DNA of 64,000 nt from Streptomyces sp. NBC_00425 (GCF_036030735.1 NZ_CP107928.1:9486001-9550000), one strand, 5' to 3'; positions 48,028-57,830 are shown, counted from the stretch's first letter. Numbers and translations are program-made. Notes: a model not told the origin generated them from the sequence alone.

Positions 48028-48885
48028 ATGGGCCGGGTCACCGAACGACGGCGCGTGCTGCGGATCAGGGACGGGGCGCCGAGCACCCGCCCCGACACGC
48101 TGGTCGCCGAGGAGCCGATGGAGATCCGTCTCAACGGCAGGCCCCTGGCCATCACCATGCGCACCCCCGGCGACGACTTCGCCCTCGCCGCCGGCTTCCT
48201 GGTGAGCGAGGGCGTCGTGAGCCGGGCATCGGACGTGGCGAACATCGTGTACTGCGCCGGTGCCACCCAGGACGGCCGGAACACCTACAACGTCGTCGAC
48301 GTCCGTCTCGCCCCCGGCGTGCCGCTGCCCGACATCACGCTGGAGCGCAACGTGTACACCACGTCGTCGTGCGGCCTGTGCGGGAAGGCGAGCCTCGATG
48401 CCGTACGGACCACGGCGCGGTGGCCCATCGCCGACACGCCCCCGGTCCGGGTCACCCCCGACCTGCTGGCCTTCCTGCCCGACCGATTGCGGGCCGAGCA
48501 ACAGGTGTTCGACCGGACCGGCGGACTGCACGCGGCCGGGTTGTTCTCGCCCGACGGCGACCTGCTGGACCTGCGGGAGGACATCGGCCGGCACAATGCC
48601 GTCGACAAAGTGGTCGGCCGCGCGCTCCGGTCCGGCGAACTCCCGCTGTCCCGAACGGTCCTGCTGGTCTCCGGACGGGCGTCCTTCGAACTCGCCCAGA
48701 AGGCCGTCATGGCGGGCATCCCCGTGCTCGCCGCCGTCTCCGCTCCTTCCTCCCTCGCGGTGGACCTGGCCACGGAGACCGGACTCACCCTGGTCGGCTT
48801 CCTGCGCGGCGGCTCCATGAACGTGTACGCGGGCGAACACCGCATCGACCTGCGGGCCGGGGCCACGGCCGCATCCGGTGCGTGA
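48028..48885 (+). CDS. fdhD: Formate dehydrogenase sulfurtransferase FdhD
   Basis: 285 residues from ATG 48028, 51 bases after sdaA. FdhD features: [40 protein letters not shown], the twin-cysteine loop [12 protein letters not shown] (about 112-123), [36 protein letters not shown] and [20 protein letters not shown]. It transfers sulfur to the molybdenum cofactor of formate dehydrogenases. Its client is most likely the FdhF/YdeP-type enzyme at 14101. This fixes the island's end as part of formaldehyde and formate disposal. Confidence 0.93.
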   Translation: MGRVTERRRVLRIRDGAPSTRPDTLVAEEPMEIRLNGRPLAITMRTPGDDFALAAGFLVSEGVVSRASDVANIVYCAGATQDGRNTYNVVDVRLAPGVPLPDITLERNVYTTSSCGLCGKASLDAVRTTARWPIADTPPVRVTPDLLAFLPDRLRAEQQVFDRTGGLHAAGLFSPDGDLLDLREDIGRHNAVDKVVGRALRSGELPLSRTVLLVSGRASFELAQKAVMAGIPVLAAVSAPSSLAVDLATETGLTLVGFLRGGSMNVYAGEHRIDLRAGATAASGA

Positions 48886-49099
48886 TCCCGCTCGACGCGC
48901 GGTGCTGCCGGGGCGCCGATCGAGGGCCGGCGGCCGCTCCACCGACAGGAGTCCGGCCTACCGGCAAGGAGCTGCGCAGGGACCAGGTCCAGCGGTACGT
49001 CTCGGCGGTGAACGTCGGTGCCGGAGCGTCGGCGGCGCGGTTCTCGCGTGTGCCGTGCCGTGAGGAGAAGGACAGCGTCGCCATCGCCTCGAACGAGAG

Positions 49100-49257
49100 T
49101 TTCAGCGGCCGGCCAAGACGTTCACCGCCCCCGGCTCTGCGCGGCCATGGTCGACCGCATCTCCTTCCGCGGCAACCTGCTCCAGATCGGCACCGTCTCC
49201 TACAGCCTCGCCATCACCCAAGCCCGAACAGTCGCCCAGGACTCCAGCACCGGTTGA
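49100..49257 (+). pseudogene. C-terminal scrap of an IS21-family IstB ATPase
   Basis: Codons ending at 49257 read PRLCAAMVDRISFRGNLLQI and GTVSYSLAITQARTVAQ, the end of an IstB-type protein. KTFT lies just upstream in a different frame, so there is a frameshift too. The stretch 48886-49099 before it holds nothing recognisable. It marks the right border of the catabolic island, as the 6.6-kb IstB scrap marks the left accessory zone. Confidence 0.6.
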
Positions 49258-49292
49258 CGGTTGGGTCTTGGTAGCCGTCAGGCCGGCCAGAA

Positions 49293-50096
49293 TCAGGGCC
49301 AGATGTGCTTGAGCGTGAATTCAGGCGTCGCATACGGTCCGGCTTGAGGCGCCGAGGGATCGGCGGGAACCTCGGCGTAGGTTACGCGCGAGGCATACGC
49401 CTCGGCGTTGTCGACAGGTGTGTAGTCCAGCACTGACTCGTCGGGGAGTTCCCAGAAGCGCCGAGTGTTGGCGGAGACTGCATACGCCGTGACGAAGCGG
49501 GTGGACTGCGGGGCGTTGAGTGCTGCCCGGACATATCCCACAGTGTCGCGCGGGCTGAGCCAGGTCGCCAGATGCCGAGGTTCTGTGGGCGCTTCCTCGA
49601 AGCTGCCGATGCGCAGACATACGACCGAGAGGCCGAACTTGTCGGCATACAGCTGACCCAGGGCCTCAACGGCTACCTTGCTCACGCCATACAGACCGTC
49701 AGGCCGCGCAGGATCCAGCGGACGTGTGCAATGACCCGTGGGATAGAAGCCGGTGACGCGATTACTGCTGGCCAGCACCACACGTCTGCTTCCCACACGC
49801 CGCGCTGCTTCCAGGACATGGTGGGTGCCCGACACGTTCGCTTGCAGGAGATCGGCAAGAGGCGCCTCATCCGGCAACCCGCCCAGGTGAAGCACCGAAT
49901 CGACACCGGTCAGCGCCGACTCCACAGCTGCCGCATCCCGCAGATCGACGACGTGCACCTCTTCCGTTTCCGTCTCCGCCCGGAGTGGAACACGGTCCAA
50001 CAGGACCAGCCGATCCGCATCGTCTCGTAGGGCCACCCGGATCACAGACCCGATGTTGCCTGCCGCACCGGTGACCGCCACCGTTCCCAGACCCAT
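49293..50096 (-). CDS. NAD-dependent epimerase/dehydrogenase-type (extended SDR), uronate dehydrogenase-like
   Basis: 267 residues from ATG 50096. Rossmann motif VAVTGAAGNIGSVIRVALRD (GxxGxxG, about 7-16), VDSVLHLGGLPDEAPLADLL, VVLASSNRVTGFYPTGHCTR with the active Ser, YGVSKVAVEALGQLYADKFG with the YxxxK pair (near 137-141) and LRIGSFEEAPTEPRHLATWL. This order resembles uronate dehydrogenases, which oxidise hexuronates to lactones, but the extended SDR family is broad. It stands alone in reverse orientation, and sugar-acid genes are not nearby. Confidence 0.8.
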   Translation of the reverse strand: MGLGTVAVTGAAGNIGSVIRVALRDDADRLVLLDRVPLRAETETEEVHVVDLRDAAAVESALTGVDSVLHLGGLPDEAPLADLLQANVSGTHHVLEAARRVGSRRVVLASSNRVTGFYPTGHCTRPLDPARPDGLYGVSKVAVEALGQLYADKFGLSVVCLRIGSFEEAPTEPRHLATWLSPRDTVGYVRAALNAPQSTRFVTAYAVSANTRRFWELPDESVLDYTPVDNAEAYASRVTYAEVPADPSAPQAGPYATPEFTLKHIWP

Positions 50097-50269
50097 TACG
50101 CCCCCACAGGCTCGACAATGCCCCGATTCTGCCAGCCACCACGTCCAATCCCTGCCCCTGCGCGTCGTTCGTCGAGGCCCAAGCCCCGTTCTTGCTCGGA
50201 CGGATCCTCAGCGTGGACGGTCTTGGATCTCCAACGCCAGCACGAACCGCATCGCGACGTCACAGGGCG

Positions 50270-50419
50270 ATGCGGGAATCCGGAACTCGCGCCGCCGTCC
50301 CCGCGGGTAGCCGCCACGTCGTCCGCCTGGCGGCCGTCGGCGTCGGACTCGGCGTCGCCGTGCTGCTGCTGACGGCGGCGTCGGGGGTCATCGCAACCTG
50401 TGCTGTGGGTGTGCTGTGA
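50270..50419 (+). CDS. Possible small membrane peptide
   Basis: 49 codons from ATG 50270, with a single hydrophobic segment (LAAVGVGLGVAVLLLTAASG). No family recognised and only a weak ribosome site. The rest of 50097-50588 contains no gene I can support. Confidence 0.25.
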   Translation: MRESGTRAAVPAGSRHVVRLAAVGVGLGVAVLLLTAASGVIATCAVGVL

Positions 50420-50588
50420 GGGTGTCGGGCCTGGCGACTCCTCACGTCCGGGCTGCCTCGTGATCGCGGCGGTTTCGGCGACGCTGCTCGGGCTGCGGGC
50501 AGTGGACAGAGCCTGTGCACCGACGGTGAGCAAGTGCCCGGGGCCCGCGCGATGAGCCGCCTGGAATTGGCAGACTGGAGTCGAGGTC

Positions 50589-51185
50589 TCAGGGGCGGCG
50601 GGCGCGCCAGAGCCACGCTGTCGTGGCGGCCAGCAGGGTGAGCATCGTCAGGTTGGCCCAGAGGGCGGGGGTGTCGCCTGCCGGGCCGCCGCTGGAGAGG
50701 TTCCAGGTGGCGATGACGGCGCTGGGCAGGACGGCCGTAAGCAGTACGCCGGTGGTCTTGTGCACGGCGCCCCAGTGCACTGAGGTGCACAGAAGTACCG
50801 CGCCGGTGACGCGGAACAGGACGCCGAACAGCGGGCCCGGCAGGTCGGGGAAGACCATCATGAAGGGCAGCGAGAGGGTGAGCAGCAGCAGCGGGATCAG
50901 GGGGTGGACCTTGCCGCGCCGGGCAGGCGTTCCGTCACCGTCCCGAGTCGAGGTTCCGGCGGCCCAGTTCCCCGCCTCCGTCAGCGCCGACGCCGCGATC
51001 GTGCGGGGGTCCCCCAGCTCGGCCAGGACGTCGCCGATCGCGGCGTCGGGGCGTTCGGCGCGCGTCACGTCGATGTGTTCGGCGAGGTCTGCGAGGAGTT
51101 CCTGACGTCGGTCGGCGGGAAGTGTGCAGGCTTCGCGCTCGACGGCGCGGAGGTAGTCGCGTATGGGGTCGGCAGAGGTCTTCAT
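50589..51185 (-). CDS. HAAS-domain (DUF1700-like) membrane protein
   Basis: 198 residues. Residues 1-75 form the HAAS helical domain (DPIRDYLRAVEREACTLPAD, RRQELLADLAEHIDVTRAER, VLAELGDPRTIAASALTEAG). Four hydrophobic segments follow from about residue 95 (IPLLLLTLSLPFMMVFPDLP, VLFRVTGAVLLCTSVHWGAV, TTGVLLTAVLPSAVIATWNL, LTMLTLLAATTAWLWRARRP). Such proteins are usually encoded right after PadR-type repressors and are thought to be membrane partners in signalling. Here the start overlaps the PadR stop by 4 bases. No sensor or effector neighbour is present. Confidence 0.8.
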   Translation of the reverse strand: MKTSADPIRDYLRAVEREACTLPADRRQELLADLAEHIDVTRAERPDAAIGDVLAELGDPRTIAASALTEAGNWAAGTSTRDGDGTPARRGKVHPLIPLLLLTLSLPFMMVFPDLPGPLFGVLFRVTGAVLLCTSVHWGAVHKTTGVLLTAVLPSAVIATWNLSSGGPAGDTPALWANLTMLTLLAATTAWLWRARRP

Positions 51186-51556
51186 GCGGGGTCTCCAGGG
51201 GAGGGGTGCGGGGTGGCCAGGAAGGCATCGACGGCGTTGCGGAAGCCGGGCCAGACGCGGGTGAACTCGTCGAGTGCGGACCGGCCGCTGTCGGTGAGCG
51301 CGTAGTAGCGGCGAGGCGGCCCCGAGGCGGATTCCTGCCAGGTGGTGGTGACCAGGTCGTCGCGGCGGAGCCGGGAGAGCAGCGGGTAGACGGTGCCCTG
51401 GCTGGTGGCCAGGGCACCGGAGTCCTCCAGGGCGTGCAGGAGTTCCACGCCGTAGCGGGGGCGATCCCGCATCAGGGCGAGTACGCAGTACTCCAGCACG
51501 CCCTTGCGCAGCTGGGCGGCTGCCCGAGCTTGCTTGGTCGAATCACCTGGTTCCAT
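51182..51556 (-). CDS. PadR-family transcriptional regulator
   Basis: 124 residues from ATG 51556. PadR winged helix: LRKGVLEYCVLALMRDRPRY, GVELLHALEDSGALATSQGT, VYPLLSRLRRDDLVTTTWQE and PPRRYYALTDSGRSALDEFT. The C-terminal helix ends the protein without an extra domain. It overlaps the HAAS gene and should repress the pair. The ribosome site is weak and the frame continues open upstream, but upstream codons are not family-like. Confidence 0.85.
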   Translation of the reverse strand: MEPGDSTKQARAAAQLRKGVLEYCVLALMRDRPRYGVELLHALEDSGALATSQGTVYPLLSRLRRDDLVTTTWQESASGPPRRYYALTDSGRSALDEFTRVWPGFRNAVDAFLATPHPSPGDPA

Positions 51557-51722
51557 GTAATGCAAGATACCTGGCGCAGCAAGCAGACGGTAGAGGGGCC
51601 CCGCGGTGGGCCATACACGTGACCTCGGCGCTGAGAGGCCCGTTGCTTCTGCGGGGGCTTCCATGAGGTTCGTCAGGGGAATCAGGCTGCGGTCGGGTGC
51701 CACCGGCAGGCAGCATGGCGGC

Positions 51723-52208
51723 ATGCCGGATCTGCTGTGGGACAACGTCAAGGACTTCTTCGACCCGGACCTGATGGGCGCTTTGCCGGACGTGTGCGTG
51801 GAGGGCGCCTCGGTCGAGGACTGGCAGTCGGTGTTCGACCTGGTCCGGTCGTGCGGCTGGGTGTGGGAGTACCGGGACGGCGATGTCTTGGTGCCGTTGC
51901 CCTCGGCGGAGGTGGTGTTGTCGCGTTCTGCCGATGCGGACACGGCCGTGCTGCGGGTGTGGCCTGCAGAGGACGTGTTGGTGAACTTCTGGCCGATGTC
52001 GTCGGGTGAGATCGATTTCGATGTCGACCTTCGGGAACTACACGGCCAGGCGGGGGTGGACATCCTGTGCGGTTTCCTGGGGGCGATCGGACGTCGGCTG
52101 CGCAAGCCCGTGCGGATGACTGCGGGCGGCGACTGGGGGAACCCGGTGCTCGGGTTCGATCCAGCGGCGGACCACGTGGTGATGGCGCACCTGTCTCCCG
52201 TCGTGTAG
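51723..52208 (+). CDS. Hypothetical protein
   Basis: 161 residues from ATG 51723 (the frame is open upstream to 51606). It begins MPDLLWDNVKDFFDPDLMGA and is acidic, with WQSVFDLVRSCGWVWEYRDG and EIDFDVDLRELHGQAGVDIL. It resembles small conserved Streptomyces proteins of unknown function, some linked to immunity-type loci, but I cannot name a family. Codon-position GC looks coding. After the stop, 52209-52396 has coding-like scraps only. Confidence 0.6.
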   Translation: MPDLLWDNVKDFFDPDLMGALPDVCVEGASVEDWQSVFDLVRSCGWVWEYRDGDVLVPLPSAEVVLSRSADADTAVLRVWPAEDVLVNFWPMSSGEIDFDVDLRELHGQAGVDILCGFLGAIGRRLRKPVRMTAGGDWGNPVLGFDPAADHVVMAHLSPVV

Positions 52209-52405
52209 GCCCCCGCCGCCCCGGCGCAGTCCTGAGGGGGCTGAACGGCGCCCTGCGCCATCACGGTGCCGACGTCCGCCAACTGAGGGAGATGCTGCGG
52301 GTGCGCACCCTGTCCCGCCTGGACGTCGATGGCCGGATCGGCATCGGGCCGTCCACTCACCACACGGTCGGCACCAAGTCCCGGCGCACAGAGTGACGGC
52401 GGAGC

Positions 52406-52822
52406 TCAGGGCCCGCGCTGGTCCAGGACACGGTCTCGGTATGCACGCCAGGCATCGAATGCCGACCGGGCGGAGTCCGCGGTGAGGAAGTCTCCCGACC
52501 CGGTGTCGAAGGCCCGTGCTTTCAACGCATCGGCGATCGCGAGGGCAGCGTGAGCTGCTGCTTCGCTACCGCCGTGGATGAAGAGGCTGACTCCGGCGAC
52601 CGGCGCGTCGTCAGCCTCGTCGACCGGAGTGCTGATGGAGAAGCCCGGGCCTTCGTAGTCGCCCCAACCGCTCTTCGAGTACTCGATGCCCGGCAGCACC
52701 TCTGCAAGGACAGCACGAACGTCTCGACCCGAGCCCAGACTCGGCGGCTCCCAGTCGTCTGCGATCTCGTCTACTGCCCCGGCATCGGGCGGAAACCGCA
52801 TGATGAAAACATCCCGGCTCAT
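52406..52822 (-). CDS. Hypothetical protein
   Basis: 138 residues from ATG 52822. It starts MSRDVFIMRFPPDAGAVDEI and has SLGSGRDVRAVLAEVLPGIE, SKSGWGDYEGPGFSISTPVD and VAGVSLFIHGGSEAAAHAAL. The pattern of a small alpha/beta domain is common in Streptomyces hypothetical proteins. No catalytic motif or membrane segment is seen. It lies alone between two other hypotheticals. Confidence 0.65.
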   Translation of the reverse strand: MSRDVFIMRFPPDAGAVDEIADDWEPPSLGSGRDVRAVLAEVLPGIEYSKSGWGDYEGPGFSISTPVDEADDAPVAGVSLFIHGGSEAAAHAALAIADALKARAFDTGSGDFLTADSARSAFDAWRAYRDRVLDQRGP

Positions 52823-53012
52823 CAGGCCGACCTACGTGTCGACACTGACAATGCCCGTGGCTGAACCAGCCGTCTGTTGAACGACAAGGTGAGTCCCTGC
52901 TTCCGGGCCTGAGCCCGGGCCCGTCGTTCCGGGCCTCAGATAGTTGGCCAAGGCGGCTGGTGGGAGAGGCGATTGTGGCGTAGGCGTCGGAGCGGAGGAC
53001 TTCCGCACGAGC

Positions 53013-54059
53013 TCACTGCAGCAGTTCGAAGTGAGGGTGGTACGGAGAAGACGGGCAGACGTGGAGCTGCAAGTTGTTGCCGCCGGTGATGTCGATCAAG
53101 GTAAAGTTGCCGTTCCGAGCGCCCAGGGGCGGCGGGCCCGGGGCCGGCCGGTTCTCCTCGGCGATCCAGGTCGCGCTGCCGCCGTCCCATTCCGAGGAGG
53201 CGATGGTGAGGAGCGGGACCTCCTCGGTGCCGCACTCCGGGCAGGCGCGGTCGACGGGGTCGGTGGGGCTCCAGCGGGTCCAGCCGCCGGTCTTCCAACC
53301 GGGGGCGGTGCAGAGGTTGTTCAGGTAGAGCTCGCCCGGATCGTCCGCGTACGCGTTGTACTGCCCGGGGTCGATCGTCTCCCAGCGGCTCATGTCGTCC
53401 AGCTGGTCCCGAAGCTCCTTGTCCAGCTCCATGGGGTTGGGAAACTCGGTGACCTGCTCCGGTGAGAACAGGCACGGCTCCGGGAGGTACCAGCCGTCCT
53501 GGACGATCGGCGGCTCGGGCGGTGCGTCGAGGACGTCGGTGACGGTGACGGAGGTCCGCCAGAAGAGGGCGGTCTTCGGGTGGGCCATCTCGTGGTCGAA
53601 GGGGCACCACAGGACTTGGAGCAGGTCCGCGTCGGGCGGGCAGGGGAAGGGAATGTCGCGGGCGTACAACTGGGCGACGGGCACGAGAGGGATCGGGCCG
53701 TCGAACCATGGGCGGCCCGCCCTGATCAGATCCAAGGTCTCCTGTTCCTCGGGGGTCCGCTCGGATGCCTCGGGGTCGAGGTGAACGCGCTCGGCCGCTG
53801 CGGCGAGGATACGGCGCTGGAGCCGGACGTCGTCCGGGGAGTTGATCCTGAGCGCGGCATGCCTGTCGTGCGGTTCTTCGCAGTGCGGCCACGGCTCGTC
53901 GGCGGGCCACAGGAGTGGCCCGCCGACGGAGCTGTCGTGCACGGTCGGCGCCCCCGGCCGCGGGTGCAGCCGGGTCGCCGTCCGCGCCAGCGGGGCCAGT
54001 CGAGGGAAGAGCGCGGTGACGTCGAACGGCCGCGGCGGGGTGGTAAAGGTGGCGTTCAT
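53013..54059 (-). CDS. DUF1963/YwqG-like protein
   Basis: 348 residues from ATG 54059; an in-frame ATG at 54089 is the alternative. It has GGPLLWPADEPWPHCEEPHD (about 49-68), an internal VPVAQLYARDIPFPCPPDAD, LLQVLWCPFDHEMAHPKTAL, and a C-terminal part with a CPEC motif (DRACPECGTEEVPLLTIASS) followed by SEWDGGSATWIAEENRP. The WP-rich start and QV(L/I)WCP segment resemble DUF1963 proteins of unknown function. The lone CxxC could bind metal with partners I cannot identify. Confidence 0.65.
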   Translation of the reverse strand: MNATFTTPPRPFDVTALFPRLAPLARTATRLHPRPGAPTVHDSSVGGPLLWPADEPWPHCEEPHDRHAALRINSPDDVRLQRRILAAAAERVHLDPEASERTPEEQETLDLIRAGRPWFDGPIPLVPVAQLYARDIPFPCPPDADLLQVLWCPFDHEMAHPKTALFWRTSVTVTDVLDAPPEPPIVQDGWYLPEPCLFSPEQVTEFPNPMELDKELRDQLDDMSRWETIDPGQYNAYADDPGELYLNNLCTAPGWKTGGWTRWSPTDPVDRACPECGTEEVPLLTIASSEWDGGSATWIAEENRPAPGPPPLGARNGNFTLIDITGGNNLQLHVCPSSPYHPHFELLQ

Positions 54060-54133
54060 GGTGGGGATGTTGCCAGCAACGTCTGACAATGGGCGTCCGA
54101 GTCACGTCACTTGGCACCACGCGGCTTTCCACA

Positions 54134-54420
54134 TCAGCCGGCGGACCGGAGAAAGACGCCGGCGATGTGGAGTCCGGCCAGGTGGATGGTCGCGGTCTTC
54201 TCGTAGCGCGTGGTGATGGCGCGCCACTGCTTCAGGCGGTTGCTGCACCGTTCGACGGTGTTGCGCTGTTCGTAGGTCTCGCGGTCGAACGCCGGCGGTC
54301 TCCCGCCCCGGCTGCCCCGCCGCAGCCGGTGGCCACGTTGGTCTGTCGGTACGGGATCACCGCACGGATGCGGCGCTTGCTCAGGTGGTTGCGGATCGCG
54401 GGGGAGGAGTACGCCTGATG
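54134..54420 (-). pseudogene. IS5-type transposase C-terminal relic
   Basis: Leftward codons give AYSSPAIRNHLSKRRIRAVI, then after a frame change PPAFDRETYEQRNTVERCSN, RLKQWRAITTRYEKTATIHL and AGLHIAGVFL with a stop at 54134. The (Y/F)xxRNTVER(C/F) block with its catalytic Glu is the end of an IS5-group DDE transposase. The upstream part is absent. The following 54421-54747 has no recognisable gene. Confidence 0.7.
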
Positions 54421-54747
54421 GACATGTGGGTTGGTCGGTTGGTCCGGTCGGCAGGGGCCAGCTGATGGGGTGGTGCGCCCGATGACTCAATCGCAACCGC
54501 CTGACCTTCTTGCTTTTCAGCGATGCTGCCCATGGCTTCCCTCAGGTGGCGTGTTGCGCCGAGATGCTCGCTCTGAGGCACGGCGGGCATATGACACGAC
54601 GTCCGCCGCCTGACACGCGGGCAGCGGAGAAGTGGTTGACCTGATTCCGCACCAGCTCTCTTTCGCGAGCGATCTTGGGAATGACACGATCGGGGCGGCG
54701 TACGCGCCCCGTACCCATTTCCCGATCGAAAGTGTGACGGTCAGCAG

Positions 54748-57012
54748 ATGCGCATATCCCTCGGCATGGCTCGCCGTACCGCCGGGGCGGCCGTGCTCTC
54801 CCTGGCCACCGCCCTGACCGGACTCGCCTTCCCCGCTACCGCGCAGGCGGCTGTGACCTGCTCGGCCGGTGTGTGGAAGGCCCAGTACTACGCCAACACC
54901 ACTCTCACCGGAACCCCGAAGGCCATCGCCTGCGATGCCTCCATCGCCGAGGACTACGGCCTCGGCGACCCCGCCGGAGTCACCCTGCCGCGGGACAACT
55001 TCGGCGTCCGGTGGAGCACCACCCGCAATTTCGGCTCCGGCGGCCCCTTCGATCTCAGCGTCGCCGTCCAGGACGGCGCCCGCGTCTACCTCGACGGCTA
55101 CCGCAAGATCGATCTGTGGCGAAACGTCAACCGGACCCAGAGGAAGACCCTCCGCCTCACCGTCCCGCGCGGCGTCCACACCCTGCGCGTGGACTTCGTC
55201 GCCTTCACCGGCACAGCCAACATCGCCTTCGCCTACGAGCCTGTCATCGGCGCCGCCTACGACAGGGTCGCCCCCATGGCCCCGGTCGGCCTGAAGGCCG
55301 TCTACGCGGCAGCCACCCTGAAGACGACCCTGGCCTGGTCCCGCAACCACGAGCTGGACGTGGCCGGCTACCGCCTCTACCGCCGCACCGGCAGCACCGG
55401 TGCCTGGAGCCTGCGCAACAGCACCCCGATCACCGGCACCACCTTCACCGACACACCCCCGCCCACGGGCGCCACCTACGAGTACGCCCTCCGCGCCCTC
55501 GACCGCTCCGGCAACCCCTCCCCGCTGTCCTCGCTGACGCGTGTTGTCAGCTCCGACAAGACGGCCCCAGCCGCCCCCACCGGGCTCACGGCCACGCACG
55601 ACGAGTCCGGCGCCCGGCTCTCCTGGTCTGCGGTGAGTGGGGCGAGCTCCTACGACGTGCAGCGGTCCATCGCGCCCGAGGGGCCGTTCTCCTCCGTCTC
55701 CACCCCGACTCAGAGCACCGTCCTGACCGACTCCAACGCCGCCGTGGGCACGACCTATTACTACCGCGTGCGAGCCCTGGACACCGCGGGCAACGCTTCC
55801 CCGTACTCCGCGCCCATCCAGCTCGACGGGACCGACCTCAAGCCCTTGCCGCCGACCGCCGTCTCAGCCAACGGCTGGGTCGACCGCAACACCGTCGGCT
55901 GGCGGTACGACGGTGACGCGTCCCACCGGTTCCACGTCTACGCCGCCGAGTCGGCAGCCGGCCCGTGGACCCGGCTGACCGAAACGCCGGTCACAGGCCC
56001 GGGCTACGACGACTTCACGGCGCCCATCGGCCAGGTGCGCCACTACCAGGTCAGGACGGTCACGACGCGCGGCACGGAGTCGAACCCCTCGGCGACGGCC
56101 TCGACCACCCGCACCGGCGACGTCACCCCGCCGCGCATGCCGTATGGCCTGGACGCATGGAACGGCACTGATGGCGTGCACGTCGTCTGGACGGCCAACA
56201 CCGACGACACGGATCACTACCTCGTCATGCGTAAGCCGATGTTCGGCGCGTGGGAGCAGATCGCCGCGGTGCGGGACGTCAAGTACCTGGACGTCGGCGC
56301 CCAGGTCGACAAGCAGTTCGGCTACACCGTCCGCGCCGTCGACGAGGTCGGCAACGTCTCGCCCATGCCCGAGCCCGGCTACGGCACCGTCTACGGCAAG
56401 CGCCTGCCGGTCTACGAGAAGCCGGCTGCGCCCGCCTCGTTGACCGCGACGGCCCAGAACGGCAACGTCACGATGGAGTGGACCGCCAGCACGTCGACCG
56501 ATGTGGCCGGTTATTACGTGTACCGCACGACCTCTTCAGACCCTGCGTCGGCCTACTCGGTCTCCCCGCTCATCACCGGCACGACGTTCACGAACGAGAA
56601 CGTGCCCGCCGGCACGACGTGGCACTACGTGGTGCGCGCCGTCAGCACGCACAGCTTGTGGTCCGACTTCTCCCCGATGGCCGAGGTCACCGTGCCCTGC
56701 CCGGTCATGACCGCACCGGCCACTCCCCGGATCACCGGCGGCGGCAGGGGCGCGGACTTCGTACGGCTCAACTGGGAGGTCGGAGCGTGCGATCAGGGTG
56801 TCACCGTCTCGTACAACGTCTACCGGTCCATGTCCGGCTCTGACGTCTTCGCCCCTGAGCACCGCATCGCCTCGGGCGTGACGGAACTGACGTACGCGGA
56901 CCCCCGCCTGGCTCCGGCGTACTACTACTACGTCGTCACCGCCGTGGCCGCCGACGGCACCGAATCGACCCCGCAGGGCAAGCCCTTCGAGATCTCGACG
57001 CAAGCGCCCTGA
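54748..57012 (+). CDS. Secreted PA14-like plus six fibronectin type III domain protein
   Basis: 754 residues (ATG 54748, or 54766). A signal peptide with core AGAAVLSLATALTGLAFPAT ends in AQA near residue 35. Residues 38-170 resemble a PA14 domain (WKAQYYANTTLTGTPKAIAC, VRWSTTRNFGSGGPFDLSVA, ARVYLDGYRKIDLWRNVNRT). Six Fn3 modules follow, beginning near APVGLKAV, APTGLTAT, PPTAVSAN, MPYGLDAW, APASLTAT and ATPRITGG, each with the usual W and YxVY strands. It has no catalytic domain or anchor. Binding to extracellular polysaccharide or protein is a guess from module type. It lies between two transposase relics. Confidence 0.8.
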   Translation: MRISLGMARRTAGAAVLSLATALTGLAFPATAQAAVTCSAGVWKAQYYANTTLTGTPKAIACDASIAEDYGLGDPAGVTLPRDNFGVRWSTTRNFGSGGPFDLSVAVQDGARVYLDGYRKIDLWRNVNRTQRKTLRLTVPRGVHTLRVDFVAFTGTANIAFAYEPVIGAAYDRVAPMAPVGLKAVYAAATLKTTLAWSRNHELDVAGYRLYRRTGSTGAWSLRNSTPITGTTFTDTPPPTGATYEYALRALDRSGNPSPLSSLTRVVSSDKTAPAAPTGLTATHDESGARLSWSAVSGASSYDVQRSIAPEGPFSSVSTPTQSTVLTDSNAAVGTTYYYRVRALDTAGNASPYSAPIQLDGTDLKPLPPTAVSANGWVDRNTVGWRYDGDASHRFHVYAAESAAGPWTRLTETPVTGPGYDDFTAPIGQVRHYQVRTVTTRGTESNPSATASTTRTGDVTPPRMPYGLDAWNGTDGVHVVWTANTDDTDHYLVMRKPMFGAWEQIAAVRDVKYLDVGAQVDKQFGYTVRAVDEVGNVSPMPEPGYGTVYGKRLPVYEKPAAPASLTATAQNGNVTMEWTASTSTDVAGYYVYRTTSSDPASAYSVSPLITGTTFTNENVPAGTTWHYVVRAVSTHSLWSDFSPMAEVTVPCPVMTAPATPRITGGGRGADFVRLNWEVGACDQGVTVSYNVYRSMSGSDVFAPEHRIASGVTELTYADPRLAPAYYYYVVTAVAADGTESTPQGKPFEISTQAP

Positions 57013-57134
57013 CGCGCCGTTCCATCCCTCGAGCTCCGCCCGTCCGGATGCCCTTCACGCTTCTGGACGGCGGGGGCCTCCCTTTGGAGGGCAGGAGTAT
57101 GCGGTCAATCCCCTGGAAGCGTGACGGCCTTTCC

Positions 57135-57376
57135 ATGGATGCCCAGTTGACGCGGATAGAGTCGTTGCTGCTGGACCGGGCGCCCCGGCGAGCGGGTGGT
57201 GGCGGCACCACGGGCAGGTGATCGACGCGACAGCGTTCGAGTACCGCACCGGCAGTCCTTGGACGGACCTGCCCGTGCGGTTCGGGTCGTGGAAGGGAGC
57301 CCACAACGGGCTGCGGATGTGCTCGTTCGACGGCATCTGGGAGAAGAGCAGTGCTCCACTTCCAGGCCGCCGCTGA
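57135..57376 (+). pseudogene. IS5-type transposase N-terminal relic
   Basis: MDAQLTRIESLLLDRAPRR in one frame continues, after a shift near 57190, as WWRHHGQVIDATAFEYRTGS and PWTDLPVRFGSWKGAHNGLR, then stops at 57376. This is the N-terminal DUF4096-type region of IS5-group transposases. It is frameshifted and lacks the catalytic part. Confidence 0.7.
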
Positions 57377-57406
57377 GGTTTTGCTCAAGCACCAACGCGT
57401 CAAGGG

Positions 57407-57790
57407 TCAGCGGTGCCGGTCGTAGACCAGGGCCATCTCGCCGAGGTTGCCGGTCTCCCGGAACGCGAGGTCGTCGGCCAGGCGGCGCTCGATTGCCCGG
57501 GAGGAGCGGACGCCGGTGGTGTAGCCGTAGATCAGCAGCCGCACCATCAGCTGCGGGTCGTAGGGAGGGCTGCCGAACTTTTCGGTGTAGTCGGCCAGGA
57601 CCGGCCCGAGGTCGAGGTGGTCCTCGGGCAGCCAGTCGTCCAGCGACGGCGGTAGGAGCAGGACCCCATGCGGATCGAACGCCCGGAACGTCTTGCCGAC
57701 CGCCGTCGCAGGGCCTTGCGGCCGCTTCTTCCCGACCGGCCCGACCTCGAACAGCCCATCCCCATCACGCCTACCGTGATCATCCCGCAT
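57407..57790 (-). pseudogene. IS1182-type transposase N-terminal relic
   Basis: From about 57712 leftwards: VGKTFRAFDPHGVLLLPPSL, DDWLPEDH, LDLGPVLADYTEKFGSPPYD and PQLMVRLLIYGYTTGVRSSR, AIERRLADDLAFR, then unrelated codons and a stop. A dozen residues normally between DDWLPEDH and LDLGPVL are missing, and the catalytic two thirds of the gene is absent. Confidence 0.7.
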
Positions 57791-57830
57791 GAATGGTCAC
57801 GAGACGTGGGCGAGGGCGCCGGATGCATGT

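Noticed and set aside
52209..52396. Short coding-like segment after the 161-residue hypothetical
   Set aside because: It has no start with a ribosome site and no recognised family, so it was not called as a gene.
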